From positions 868,001 through 932,000 of the forward strand of contig CAVVAE010000004.1 of NCBI GenBank assembly GCA_963746185.1: DNA of 64,000 nt, read 5' to 3'. The notes below the pieces were generated by a model. It saw only the letters and a program-made list of their open reading frames with translations. It was not told the origin of the DNA and did no database searches. Of this stretch, positions 51,805-60,603 are shown piece by piece (within the stretch, counting starts at the first letter, position 1; each line of letters starts with the position of its first letter). The DNA is from CAVVAE01 sp963746185. Its GTDB lineage: Bacteria; Actinomycetota; Actinomycetes; Propionibacteriales; Nocardioidaceae. The position numbers and the translations under genes are program-made.

Positions 51805-52888
51805 TCACCCGTGGATGCGCTTGACCCACAGTGAAGGGTCGCCGATCTCGTCACGCTTCGGCAGGTTGGCCGGCTCGGCCCAGACGGCATTGAACCCGTC
51901 CATGCCCACCTTCTCGATGACGCCGCGAACGAAGTGTGCCCCATCGCGGTACTGCCGGAGCTTGGCGTCGAACCCGAGCAGCCGGCGGATCATCTGGTCG
52001 ACCGGCCCGGCACCGGCGCGGCGCTTGGTGAAGCGTTCACGGATTTTTTCGACGGTGGGTACGACGTCTGGGCCGACACCATCCATCACCACGTCGGCAT
52101 GGCCCTCGAGCAGCGACATCGACCGCCGTCAGCCGCTCGAGCACTTCTCTCTGCTCGGGCGTCTGCAGCACGTCGAGCAGGGAGACCTCGGAGTCACCGC
52201 GGACCAGCTTTCCGACACTCTCGATGCCGTCACGCATCATCGACGCGAGCTTGGCCGGGTCGAGCTCGGTGCTCTCGAGCAGACCGGCCATCTCGCCCAG
52301 CAGATGCTCGCGCAGCCACGGGACCGCGGTGAACTGCACGCGGTGGGTCTCCTCATGCAGGCAGACCCACAGCCGGAAGTCGTGCGGGTCGACATCGAGC
52401 TCCTGCTCGACATGGACGATGTTCGGCGCGACGAGCAGCAGCCGCCCGCCGTGCGTGGCGCCTGCCGGTCCCGCCGTACCAGTGAAGAACGGGTCGAACT
52501 GGCCAAGCACCTTGTTGGACAGGTAGGCGAGCAGGCCACCCGCCTCCAAGCCGGTCACCCGCGAGCCGATGGCGGTCGTCAGGCTCCCGGGGTCGCCGCG
52601 CTTCTCGCGCATCTTGGCGATCAGCGGGCGAAGCACCTGCTTGAACCCGTCGGCGTTGGCCTGCACCCAGCCCCCGCGGTCGACGATCAGCACGGGTGCC
52701 GTTGCCGACTCCGCGTGCAGCTCGGTGAACTCACGAACGTGCGCTTCGGACTCGGTCGCGAGTCGGCGCAACTCACTGACGACCGAAGCCGCCTCGTCGC
52801 GGCTGATCTCCGGACCCGGTCGCATCAGCCGCTTGGCGGTGGTGACCGCGAGGTCCCAGTCGACCATGTCCACGGTGTCGTCAGCCAT
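51805..52888 (-). pseudogene. Zinc-dependent metalloprotease, DUF2342 family, one frameshift in this sequence
   Basis: From the ATG at 52886-52888 (MADDTVDMVDWDLAVTTAKRLMRPGP) the frame runs to about 52120 and continues in another frame as MSLLEGHADVVMDGVGPDVVPTV and onward; removing one base at about 52118-52121 gives LTAVMSLLEGHADVV and 360 residues. The zinc motif HEETH lies in VCLHEETHRVQF. Members were long labelled F420-biosynthesis-associated. The position between tilS and dacB matches Rv3626c. The substrate is unknown. Confidence 0.85.
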
Positions 52889-52940
52889 GAGTACACCGTA
52901 CGTGGTGTCCGGTCGCCATCCCGGTGCGGCCAACGCAGGT

Positions 52941-54384
52941 TCAGCAACCGCACGTGGCGAGCCGCGCGGCGATCTTGTCGAGCTGGTCACGTGCGTCGAG
53001 CGTCCTGGGAAGTCGGACCCGGTCGGCGATTGCGGCGAACACCAACGGCACCCCGCTGCGGGTCATCACCAACCCCGCCAGGCCATGCACGCCCGTCAAC
53101 GTGCCGGTCTTCGCGCGCACCTGACCGAGCCCATCGGGAGCCGACACGGTGAAACGGACGGCGAGGCTTCCCGTGAAGCCGGCGACGGGCAAGGTCGAGA
53201 CAACCGTCCGCAGCTCTGGATGCTCCGGATCGGCAGCGAGCTGGAGGACGTCGACCAGTACGCCGATCGGTAGCCGGTCCTGGCGCGAAAGGCCGCTGCC
53301 GTCGTACACCGTGGCGCGTGACAGGTCGACCCCGAGTTCGGTGAGCGTGGCCGTCATGGCAGCCACCCCGGCCGTCGCCGAGCCCGGCTTGCCGGCGGCG
53401 ATCGCCACCTGCCGGAGCAGGACCTCAGCACCTTCGTTGTCGCTCACTTCGATGATGTGCTGCACGATCTGCGCCAGCGTCGGCGACGCGACAGCCGCCA
53501 GTGGGTTCGCCGCTGCTGGCGCACGCGCGACCTTCACCGCACCGCGCACACTGACACCGGCCTTGGAAAGGTACGTCGCAAACCTTGCAGCTGCCTCGGC
53601 GGCCGGGTCTGCCACGCGGAGTCCGAGCCCCGGGCCCTGGCGGCCTTCGTCGACCCAGAGCGCCGTGATCGGGACTGACCACGGAGTCGCCGATGTAGGT
53701 CGGTTCCCAGTGCGGGTTGACGGCCGGTCCGGTGAACAGCGAGGCGTCGTACCCCAGTTGCACTCGCCGAGTGCCGCGATCCTTGAGCTGGGCAGCGGTC
53801 TTGCGCGCCAGGTCCTGCAAGCTCGCTGGCAGCGGGTACGTCGCCGTGGCCGCCCCGGGTTTGAGGGAGGCACCGGTCAGCAGCGGGTCTCCCCCGCCGA
53901 CCAGCACGATCGACTGACGCGATCGGCCACGCACGACCTGTGTCTCGAAACGGTGATCCGGGCCGAGGCCGTGCAGAGCGGCCACCGTGGTCAGCAACTT
54001 CAGCGTCGAGGCGGGAGTGACGAGGTCCGGCTGTCCGAGCTGTAGGACCGGCTTGGCGGCGCCCAGTCGCGCGACGATGAGGCCGAAGTGCTGACCCAGC
54101 GCCTTGTCGTCGACTGACGACCCCAGCAGCGCGCGCACACCCGCTGCCGTGACGCGCGCCTGGCCGCCGACGTCGTCGAGCACCGGGCTCACCGTCTGGG
54201 GCGTCTCGAACGTCAGTCCCGGGCCGGAGGCGGGGGGCTGGCTGGGTAGGTCGGCGCTCGGTTCTGCGGAGTCGAATGTCGGGATCAGGTCTTGCTGCGC
54301 AGCGACACCGGCCGCCAGGATCAGCACCACGAGGACCGCAGCTACTTTGTGCAGCATGGCGCCGCGTTCGCTTCGGGTCGGCAC
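52941..54384 (-). pseudogene. dacB: D-alanyl-D-alanine carboxypeptidase / PBP4 (DacB), one frameshift in this sequence
   Basis: The N-terminal part has a signal-anchor (MLHKVAAVLVVLILAAGVAA), the catalytic S-x-x-K as ASTLKLL, and runs to TYIGDSVVS. The rest lies in another frame: PITALWVDEG, the SxN motif VSDNEGAEVLLRQ and the KTG motif VRAKTGTLTG. Removing one base at about 53668-53673 joins them as SVVSPITALWVDEG. Corrected length is about 471-480 residues depending on the start (ATG at 54355-54357 or GTG at 54382-54384 with AGAGGGG upstream). It trims or cleaves peptidoglycan peptides outside the membrane. Divergent from ppa, as Rv3627c is. Confidence 0.87.
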
Positions 54385-54509
54385 CCCGCCCCTCTCGACA
54401 TACCCAAAGCGGCCCACGTAGGGGACACTAGCCGTACCGAACGAGCACGGCCGCCATCGGGCGATGCCGTCACCCATGCTGAGCCGACACACCGATAAGG
54501 ATGGAACGC

Positions 54510-55073
54510 GTGGATTTCGACGTCACCATTGAGATCCCCAAAGGACAACGCAACAAGTACGAGGTCGACCACGCGTCAGGCCGGATCCGGTTGGACCGCA
54601 CACTCTTTACCGCCACGCAGTACCCCGCTGACTACGGCTTCATCGAGGACACCCTCGGCCAGGACGGCGATCCGCTCGACGCCTTGGTGCTCCTCTCGGA
54701 GCCGACCTTTCCCGGCTGTCTCATCCGCGGCCGCGCCATCGGGATGTTCCGCATGACCGACGAGAAGGGCGGCGACGACAAGGTGCTCTGCGTCCCGGCC
54801 GGTGACCCGCGGCAGGAGCATCTGCGCGACATCCACCACCTCGCCGAGTTCGACCGCCTGGAGATCCAGCACTTCTTCGAGGTCTACAAGGATCTCGAGC
54901 CTGGCAAGTCCGTCGAGGGCGCGAGCTGGGTCGGGCGCGCGGCCGCCGAGGCCGAGATCGTCGCGTCCCAGCAGCGCCACATCGACGCGCACGGCGAAGG
55001 CGTCAGCACGCTGTTCACGCCACCCGGCGCCACGTCAGCGCAAGCGCACGGCACCGGCCGCGGCGGCCACTAG
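54510..55073 (+). CDS. ppa: Inorganic pyrophosphatase, family I
   Basis: 187 residues from the GTG at 54510, which places AAGGATGG five bases upstream and matches the family N-terminus (DFDVTIEIPKGQRNKYEVDH); the ATG at 54501 adds three residues. Active-site strings: YPADYGFIEDTLGQDGDPLDALVLL, GMFRMTDEKGGDDKVLCVP and HFFEVYKDLEPGK. It hydrolyses PPi in the cytoplasm. The tail of about 15 residues is extra. A tandem repeat array begins 12 bases after the stop. Confidence 0.96.
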   Translation: MDFDVTIEIPKGQRNKYEVDHASGRIRLDRTLFTATQYPADYGFIEDTLGQDGDPLDALVLLSEPTFPGCLIRGRAIGMFRMTDEKGGDDKVLCVPAGDPRQEHLRDIHHLAEFDRLEIQHFFEVYKDLEPGKSVEGASWVGRAAAEAEIVASQQRHIDAHGEGVSTLFTPPGATSAQAHGTGRGGH

Positions 55074-55085
55074 CCACTCCCGCAG

Positions 55086-55305
55086 ATTGAGCTTGTCGAA
55101 ATCACCGGTGCAGGGGTCTCGACAAGCTCGACCGCCGAGACCCTCGCTGATTGAGCTTGTCGAAATCACCGGTGCAGGGGTCTCGACAAGCTCGACCGCC
55201 GAGACCCTCGCTGATTGAGCTTGTCGAAATCACCGGTGCAGGGGTCTCGACAAGCTCGACCGCCGAGACTCTCGCTGATTGAGCTTGTCGAAATCACCGA
55301 GACCT
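55086..55305. repeat. Tandem 64-bp repeat, 3.4 units, each with an internal palindrome
   Basis: Units start at 55086, 55150, 55214 and 55278 (period 64); the fourth is cut after about 28 bases. Each full unit holds GAGCTTGTCGA and, 17 bases on, its complement TCGACAAGCTC, so each can fold into an 11-bp hairpin. The three full units are almost identical (one C/T difference in GAGACCCTC). The array fills most of the 297-base gap between the convergent ppa and acyl-CoA oxidase-like genes; no gene is seen there. It may act as a bidirectional terminator or a REP-like element. Confidence 0.9.
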
Positions 55306-55370
55306 CGCTGGGATTTGCGGCTATCTGTGGTTCGGACAGCCGCGCACGCGCCGATTTCCCGCACGCTGGG

Positions 55371-57305
55371 TCAGCTCCGGCGGGCGATGGGCGCGCGGAT
55401 CAGCTCCTCCGGAATCGCGAAGCCGTCGGTGAGCGTCTCAGCGACCGGCGCTAGTTGCTCACAGAGCCGTCCAACCATCGTGGTGATCGCCTTCGAGCGT
55501 TCGCTCGAGAGCCGCCCGTGCTCAAGGAACCAACCGCGGTCGGCCTCGATCGTGGCGAGTGCGTGCAACTGGCAGACCTGGCGGAGCAAGGGACGGATCG
55601 TCTCGTCCGCTCGATCGATACTGGTCACGAACGAGCCGAGGACCATTCGCTCTGCATGAGCCCGCGCCATCGCGACGACATGGTCCTGGCAGCTGGCAAA
55701 GACGTCGAAGGGATCGGCACCCTCGTCGATCCCGCGCTTGAGCCGACGCGCCAGACCGGCGCGGATGTGCTCCTCACGCCAGCGGAACATCGCCTCGTGG
55801 TAATCGAGATCGAGCAACCCGGCGTCGTCGTCTTTATTAGGGACGGCGTCGCGGACCCGCTCGACCAGCTGACGAAGCGCAGTCTTCTCGACGACGCTCT
55901 CGACGGCCTGGGTGGCGACGAAGCGAACCATCCCCATCGGGTCAAGGTCGTTGAAGCCCTGCTTGAACTCGGTGAGCAGACCCTTGGCGACGAGCTGCAA
56001 CAACACGGTGTTGTCGCCTTCGAACGTGGTGAAGACGTCGGTGTCGGCCTTGAGAGTGGCGAACCGGTTCTCACTGAGATAGCCCGCGCCACCGCAAGCC
56101 TCTCGACATGTCTGGATCGTCTCCGTGGCATGCCAGGTGGCCAACGCCTTCTGGCCGGCTGCCCGTGACTCGAGCACGCGCCGGTCCTGCTCGGGCGCGT
56201 CAGCTGCCGAGAAGCTGTCGTGCAAAAGCAGGAGCACGTCTTGCTGCGCCGCCGTCAAGGCGTACGAGCGGGCGAGCAACGGGAGCAGTCGGCGTTGGTG
56301 GACGCGGTAGCTCATCAGCGTCGCCTCATGACCGGACGCCGGTGGCCCGAACTGCCGACGCCGGTTGGCGTAGCGGACAGCGATCGTGAGGGCGACCTTG
56401 CTGGCATTCAGGCCGGCGCCACCGATGCTCACGCGACCCTGGACCAGGGTGCCCAGCATGGTGAAGAAGCGCCGGTCAGGATTCTCAATCGGACTCGAGT
56501 AGGTGCCGTCGGCGTCGACTTCGGCGTACCGGTTGAGCATCGCCTCGCGCTGCACCCGGACGCCGCTGAACGACAACCTGCCGTTGTCGACGCCCTTGAG
56601 TCCGAGCTTGGGACCGCAGTCTTCGACGTCGACACCGGGCAACACAGTGCCGTCGTGATCACGGATCGGGACGATCAGCGCGTGGACGCCATGGTGCTCT
56701 CCCTCGACGATGAGCTGAGCGAACACGACAGCCAGGTGTCCATGGGCGGCGGCGTTGCCGATGTAGTCCTTGCGACCGGACTCCGTCGGAGTGTTGATGA
56801 CGAACTCCTGGGCGTCCGCGTCGTACGTCGCCGTGGTCTCGACCGCCTGCACGTTCGAGCCGTGGCCGGTCTCCGTCATCGCGAAGCAGCCGATCGTCCG
56901 ACCCGAGATCACGTCGGCGAGATGGGCCTTGTGGTGACGCTCCGACCCCAGGTGCAAGATCGCACCGCCGAACAATCCGAACTGCACGCCCGCTTTGACG
57001 AGCAGCGACAGGTCGGAGTAGGCGAGGGTCTGGAACGCCGCGATCGAGGCTCCGATGTCGCCCCCACCGCCGTACTTCGTGGGAAATCCCAGCCCGGTCT
57101 GTTTGCTCTCGGTCATCAGCAGCAGCGTCTTCAGGACGCGCTCGCGAAATGGCCCGGCTGGCTCCTCGAGCTGGTGATCGAGGATGTCGGCGTGCTTGGC
57201 GAGCTCGGAGCGCACGCCGGCGGCAACCTCGGCGTACGGCGCTTCGAGGTACTCCGTCAGCAGCACAGGGTCAGGCGCCGGTGGCTCCCCACGCTCCGCG
57301 GTCAT
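55371..57305 (-). CDS. Acyl-CoA dehydrogenase / acyl-CoA oxidase-like flavoprotein
   Basis: 644 residues: an N-terminal helical domain with GLGFPTKYGGGGDIGASIAAFQTLAYSDLSLLVKAGVQFGLFGG, the FAD-binding beta-domain CFAMTETGHGSNVQAVETTATYD, and a helical domain with RRQFGPP and CREACGGAGYLSENRFATLKADTDVFTTFEGDNTVLLQLVAKGLL. The long C-terminal region (about 450-640) corresponds to the acyl-CoA oxidase C-terminal domain, so this is nearer to ACOX-type proteins than to 380-residue dehydrogenases. It introduces the 2,3-double bond in acyl-CoA; the Glu of the EGDN string is the catalytic base in ACOX. Chain-length preference unknown. Confidence 0.9.
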   Translation of the reverse strand: MTAERGEPPAPDPVLLTEYLEAPYAEVAAGVRSELAKHADILDHQLEEPAGPFRERVLKTLLLMTESKQTGLGFPTKYGGGGDIGASIAAFQTLAYSDLSLLVKAGVQFGLFGGAILHLGSERHHKAHLADVISGRTIGCFAMTETGHGSNVQAVETTATYDADAQEFVINTPTESGRKDYIGNAAAHGHLAVVFAQLIVEGEHHGVHALIVPIRDHDGTVLPGVDVEDCGPKLGLKGVDNGRLSFSGVRVQREAMLNRYAEVDADGTYSSPIENPDRRFFTMLGTLVQGRVSIGGAGLNASKVALTIAVRYANRRRQFGPPASGHEATLMSYRVHQRRLLPLLARSYALTAAQQDVLLLLHDSFSAADAPEQDRRVLESRAAGQKALATWHATETIQTCREACGGAGYLSENRFATLKADTDVFTTFEGDNTVLLQLVAKGLLTEFKQGFNDLDPMGMVRFVATQAVESVVEKTALRQLVERVRDAVPNKDDDAGLLDLDYHEAMFRWREEHIRAGLARRLKRGIDEGADPFDVFASCQDHVVAMARAHAERMVLGSFVTSIDRADETIRPLLRQVCQLHALATIEADRGWFLEHGRLSSERSKAITTMVGRLCEQLAPVAETLTDGFAIPEELIRAPIARRS

Positions 57306-57324
57306 GACGCAAGACTGCCACCGA

Positions 57325-58668
57325 TCAGGGGCGACCGAAGAAGTCGGGCGTCTCCCAGTACCAGATGCTCTCGACGCGCACCGTTGATCCGGTGTGCGGC
57401 GCGTGGATCATGTTTCCGTTACCGATGTAGAGCCCGACATGGAAGATCGTGCTCGGGTCTGATGAGTTGCTGCCCCAGAAGACCAGGTCTCCGGGTCGGA
57501 GTTGGTTGACGGAGATGGCTGTCGTGGCGGAGTACTGGTCGACCGAGTAGTGCGGCAGGTAGACGCCCGCACTCGCCCAGGCCCCCATGGTCAGGCCAGA
57601 ACAGTCCCACGAGTTCGGGCCGGCTGCACCCCATACATACGGCTCACCGAGTTGGGCGTACGCGAAGTCGATCGCGGTCTGCGCCTTGCCCGGGTTGCTC
57701 GGCGGCGGGTTGTGGTGGGGCGGTGGTGTCGGCGGCGTCGGTGGTGGCGACGGAGGTGCCGGTGGCTGATGAGGATGGTTTTGCTGCTGACGACGTTCCC
57801 GTCGTTCCTGCGCCCGCTGTTGTTGACGGAGCTCGCGCTGCTCACGGACGTCCTGACGGTGCTGTTGACGTTGCTGGGCGAGCTGCTCGAGACGGCGTTG
57901 CTCGGCGCGCTGCTCCTGGCGACGCTGCTCGAGTCCCTCTTGGCGTTGAGTGGCGACCGCGACCGAGACGTTCTGTGCCTGGGCCAGCTCTTCGATCAAG
58001 GTTTGACGTTGGGCACCGATGCTCACGACAGCTGTCTGCTGCGCATCGACGGCTTCCTTCGCGGCCTGCCGGGCTGCCTCTGCGGCGACCTTGGCGTCCG
58101 CCGCTTCGGCGAGGGCAACCTCCGCCTGCGCGCGGTAGACCTTCGACAGCTCGCTGGCCGCGTTCCATGCCTGGTAGTGGGCATCGAAGGCTTGCGACGA
58201 GGCGTCGTAGTTGGAGATGTTCGTCAGCAGGTCGTGCGGCCCGCCGGCGGTCAACGCCGTACTGAATGTCGAGAGATCCGAACCTGCGGTCTCTTGTGAG
58301 ACCACGAATCCGGCGAGACTTGCTCGGGCCGTTTCGGTTTGGGTGGCGGCCTTGTCAGCCCGCTGACGTGCGGTGACAGCCGCTTGCTGGGCTGTCTCCC
58401 AGTGGACCAGCGCACCGTTGTAGGCCTCGGACGCCTGTTCGGCAGCGATGCTGAGGTCTTCCAGTTGCTGGTTGGCGGCGGCCAGGTCAGCCTGGATCGC
58501 TTCGACCGAGCGCTCTGCGTCGACGACGTGCTGCTGTGCGTCGATCACGTCCTGTTTGCTCGGGATGACGGGGTCGTCGGGGTCGGCGTGAGCAGTCGGG
58601 CCCAACGCGATCGTGAGGACAGCGGCAGCGCACATCGCCACCGTTCTGGTCCGTACTCGCGTCGACAC
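57325..58668 (-). CDS. NlpC/P60 family peptidoglycan endopeptidase with coiled-coil N-terminus
   Basis: 447 residues from the GTG at 58666-58668, with GAAGGG just upstream. A signal peptide (RTRTVAMCAAAVLTIALGPTAHA) is followed by a long coiled coil (about 35-230) as in RipA/PcsB-type hydrolases. A Gln/Arg-rich stretch and a Pro-rich linker (PPSPPPTPPTPPPHH) precede the NlpC/P60 domain. Its triad is Cys in WDCSGLTMGAW, His in FHVGLYIGNG and the third polar residue near MIHAPHTG. It cleaves D-Glu-mDAP bonds and is secreted. The upstream leader may contain a c-di-AMP riboswitch. Confidence 0.93.
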   Translation of the reverse strand: MSTRVRTRTVAMCAAAVLTIALGPTAHADPDDPVIPSKQDVIDAQQHVVDAERSVEAIQADLAAANQQLEDLSIAAEQASEAYNGALVHWETAQQAAVTARQRADKAATQTETARASLAGFVVSQETAGSDLSTFSTALTAGGPHDLLTNISNYDASSQAFDAHYQAWNAASELSKVYRAQAEVALAEAADAKVAAEAARQAAKEAVDAQQTAVVSIGAQRQTLIEELAQAQNVSVAVATQRQEGLEQRRQEQRAEQRRLEQLAQQRQQHRQDVREQRELRQQQRAQERRERRQQQNHPHQPPAPPSPPPTPPTPPPHHNPPPSNPGKAQTAIDFAYAQLGEPYVWGAAGPNSWDCSGLTMGAWASAGVYLPHYSVDQYSATTAISVNQLRPGDLVFWGSNSSDPSTIFHVGLYIGNGNMIHAPHTGSTVRVESIWYWETPDFFGRP

Positions 58669-58860
58669 GTGGTGCCCTTCGTCTGCGTTGAGGTGCATTG
58701 ACGAGGCCGGCCGCCCTTCCCCGGTGGCCGGACCCTCTACCAAGCAGGACCGTAGCCACCTTTGGTCCCAGGCGGAACAGTTTTCCCATAAAAACCTTGC
58801 GTAACACGGCGTGTCGACTTGACGAACTACAACCTTGTAATTTTATACGTAGGTGAATGT
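58669..58860 (-). promoter_or_regulatory. Structured leader of the NlpC/P60 gene, candidate c-di-AMP (ydaO-type) riboswitch
   Basis: The 190-base leader on the minus strand starts after an AT-rich segment with a TATAAAAT -10-like box. It contains CTGGGACCAAAGGTGG, a GGCC-rich paired block, and ends with CGTCAATGCACCTC-AACGCAGACGAAGGG just before the start codon. The last block resembles the 3' consensus of ydaO riboswitches (GUCAGCUAACCUCGUAGGCG..GAAGG). I do not find a clean GGGGUGAAUC element, so this is tentative. Actinobacterial wall-hydrolase genes are common targets of this riboswitch, and disA is in the same window. Confidence 0.35.
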
Positions 58861-58955
58861 CCGGCTTTGCGCGGATTTTTTTGAGACGGGTGGTGACAGG
58901 CGGACAGGTGGGACTGAGTTGCCGCGGACAGCCGAAACAGAGAGCGTCGGCCCGA

Positions 58956-59756
58956 TTACCCGGAGTTGCGGCTGATCTGGGAGTCGTGAGATCCCTTGAT
59001 CACCGAGAAGACTTCACCTTGCGGACCTTCGAGCACAGCCATCCGGCCATAGGGCGTGTCCATCGGACCGGTCCGCAACAGGGCTCCCAAGCTGGAGGCC
59101 TGTTCGACCGTGGCGTCGGTGTCGTCAGTGGCGATGTAGGTCATCCAGTGCGAGGGGATCTCGGCCGGCATCTCCGGACCGAGCTCTCCGATACCGCCGA
59201 CCACGCGGCCGTCGACAAGGATCTGCGCGTACTTGAACTTGTCGTCCGCGAGGTCTTCGAACTCGTGGCCGAACACCTCGCCGTAGAAGGACTTGCTGCC
59301 TTCGTAGTCGCGGGTCATGCACTCGTTCCACGTGAGGGCCCCGGGCTCGTTGACGATGCCTGCGCCGCGGTGCGACTTCGCCTGCCAGAGGCCGAAAGCC
59401 GAACCGGCTGGGTCGAAACCGACGGCCATCCGACCGACGTCCATCACGTCGAACGGCTCGAGCATCAAGCTGCCTCCTGCCTCGATCACCTTGCGTGCTG
59501 TCGCTTCGGCGTCGTCGGTGGCGAGGTAGGTGGTCCACACACTGGGCATGTCCATCCCCGGAGGACGTGGACCGATCCCGGCGGTGGGTCGGCCCGAGAG
59601 AATGCACATCAGGTAACCGGCTGCTTCGGGCGGACCCTCCTCCAGCTCCCACCCGAACAGCGGACCGTAGAACTCGCGGGCCGATGCGGTGTCGGGCACG
59701 ATCAGATCGATCCAACACGGAGTACCCGTGGTCCAGGGCTCGTCGCGCGTACTCAT
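58956..59756 (-). CDS. VOC family protein with two glyoxalase domains
   Basis: 266 residues made of two glyoxalase modules. The first starts PCWIDLIVPDTASAREFYGPLFGWE and the second LTWNECMTRDYEGSKSFYGEVFGHEFEDL; each ends with a metal-binding-type strand (VGFDPAGSAFGLWQ and VLEGPQGEVFSVIKG). Similar actinobacterial proteins are annotated as hydroxylases, but the substrate is unknown. It lies in line after the enoyl-CoA hydratase with a 73-base gap. Confidence 0.82.
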   Translation of the reverse strand: MSTRDEPWTTGTPCWIDLIVPDTASAREFYGPLFGWELEEGPPEAAGYLMCILSGRPTAGIGPRPPGMDMPSVWTTYLATDDAEATARKVIEAGGSLMLEPFDVMDVGRMAVGFDPAGSAFGLWQAKSHRGAGIVNEPGALTWNECMTRDYEGSKSFYGEVFGHEFEDLADDKFKYAQILVDGRVVGGIGELGPEMPAEIPSHWMTYIATDDTDATVEQASSLGALLRTGPMDTPYGRMAVLEGPQGEVFSVIKGSHDSQISRNSG

Positions 59757-59829
59757 GCGGTCTCCTCGATGTTCGTGTCGGACGTCATCCCCCGGAGGCC
59801 CTTAGCCAAGCAGCAGCAACTCCCGTGCG

Positions 59830-60603
59830 CTAGTGCGTCGTCCAGCGGGGAGGTCGGCGCTCCCGGAACGCGGTCATGCCCTCGCGAGCCTCCTCGGAGC
59901 CGAACAACCGGGCTGAAAGGGCCACCAGATCGTTCCCGTGAGCCTCGATGTGCTCGAGCAGAGGCTGGTTGAGCAATGCCTTGGTCTCGCGCAATCCCTG
60001 TGGAGACACCTTCTGAAAGTCGTCCAACAGCCGCGAAAGGTCCGCGTCGAGCTCTTCGCCATCGACAGCCCTCGTCACGAGCCCGCTCCGCGCGGCTTCG
60101 ACCCCGTCGAACGTCGCGCCCGTGAGGTACTTCAGCGCCGCGTCACGCTCGCCCAGCCTGCTCCGCGTGGTCAGCGAGATGATGGCTGGTGCCAGGCCGA
60201 GCAGCGACTCGGTGAAGGCAAAGGTCGACGAATCGGTCACGATCGCCACGTCGCACGCACCGACGAGCCCCATCCCGCCGGCCCGGACATGCCCTCGGAC
60301 CACGGCGACGACAGGCGTCGGCAGCCCCAGGACCAAGCGCAGCAGCGCCAGCAGCGAGCGGGTGCCCTGTTCCATGCCGACCTCGACTGCCTCTGCGAGG
60401 TCCGCCCCGGAACAGAACGTGCCACCGCTGTGCGTCAACACGATCACACGTACGTCGTCTGAGGCGGCTGCCGACCGCAGGTGCTCCGTCAGCTCAGCCA
60501 CGAGCTGGCTCGACAACGCATTGCGGTTCGCGGACGAGTCGAGGGTGACGGTGGCGACGTGGTCGGTGATGCTCAGGTGGACGAGTTCGGGAACCTCGCT
60601 CAT
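59830..60603 (-). CDS. Enoyl-CoA hydratase/isomerase family protein
   Basis: 257 residues with the crotonase pattern: VTLDSSANRNALSSQLVAEL, GGTFCSGADLAEAV (oxyanion-hole segment), VVAVVRGHVRAGGMGLVGACDVAIVTDSSTFAFTESLLGLAP, and a C-terminal acyl-binding helix. The glutamates expected in the active site are at or near FTESLLGL; one is present. It may act in beta-oxidation with the acyl-CoA oxidase-like protein. Four-base overlap with the PAP2 gene upstream (ATGA at 60600-60603). Confidence 0.88.
   Translation of the reverse strand: MSEVPELVHLSITDHVATVTLDSSANRNALSSQLVAELTEHLRSAAASDDVRVIVLTHSGGTFCSGADLAEAVEVGMEQGTRSLLALLRLVLGLPTPVVAVVRGHVRAGGMGLVGACDVAIVTDSSTFAFTESLLGLAPAIISLTTRSRLGERDAALKYLTGATFDGVEAARSGLVTRAVDGEELDADLSRLLDDFQKVSPQGLRETKALLNQPLLEHIEAHGNDLVALSARLFGSEEAREGMTAFRERRPPRWTTH

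Noticed and set aside
55086..55305. CRISPR-like array
   Set aside because: The 64-bp units are contiguous with no variable spacers, and no cas genes are present.
55110..55454. Small ORFs repeating LIELVEIT inside the repeat array
   Set aside because: They are translations of the 64-bp repeat with no ribosome site or conservation.
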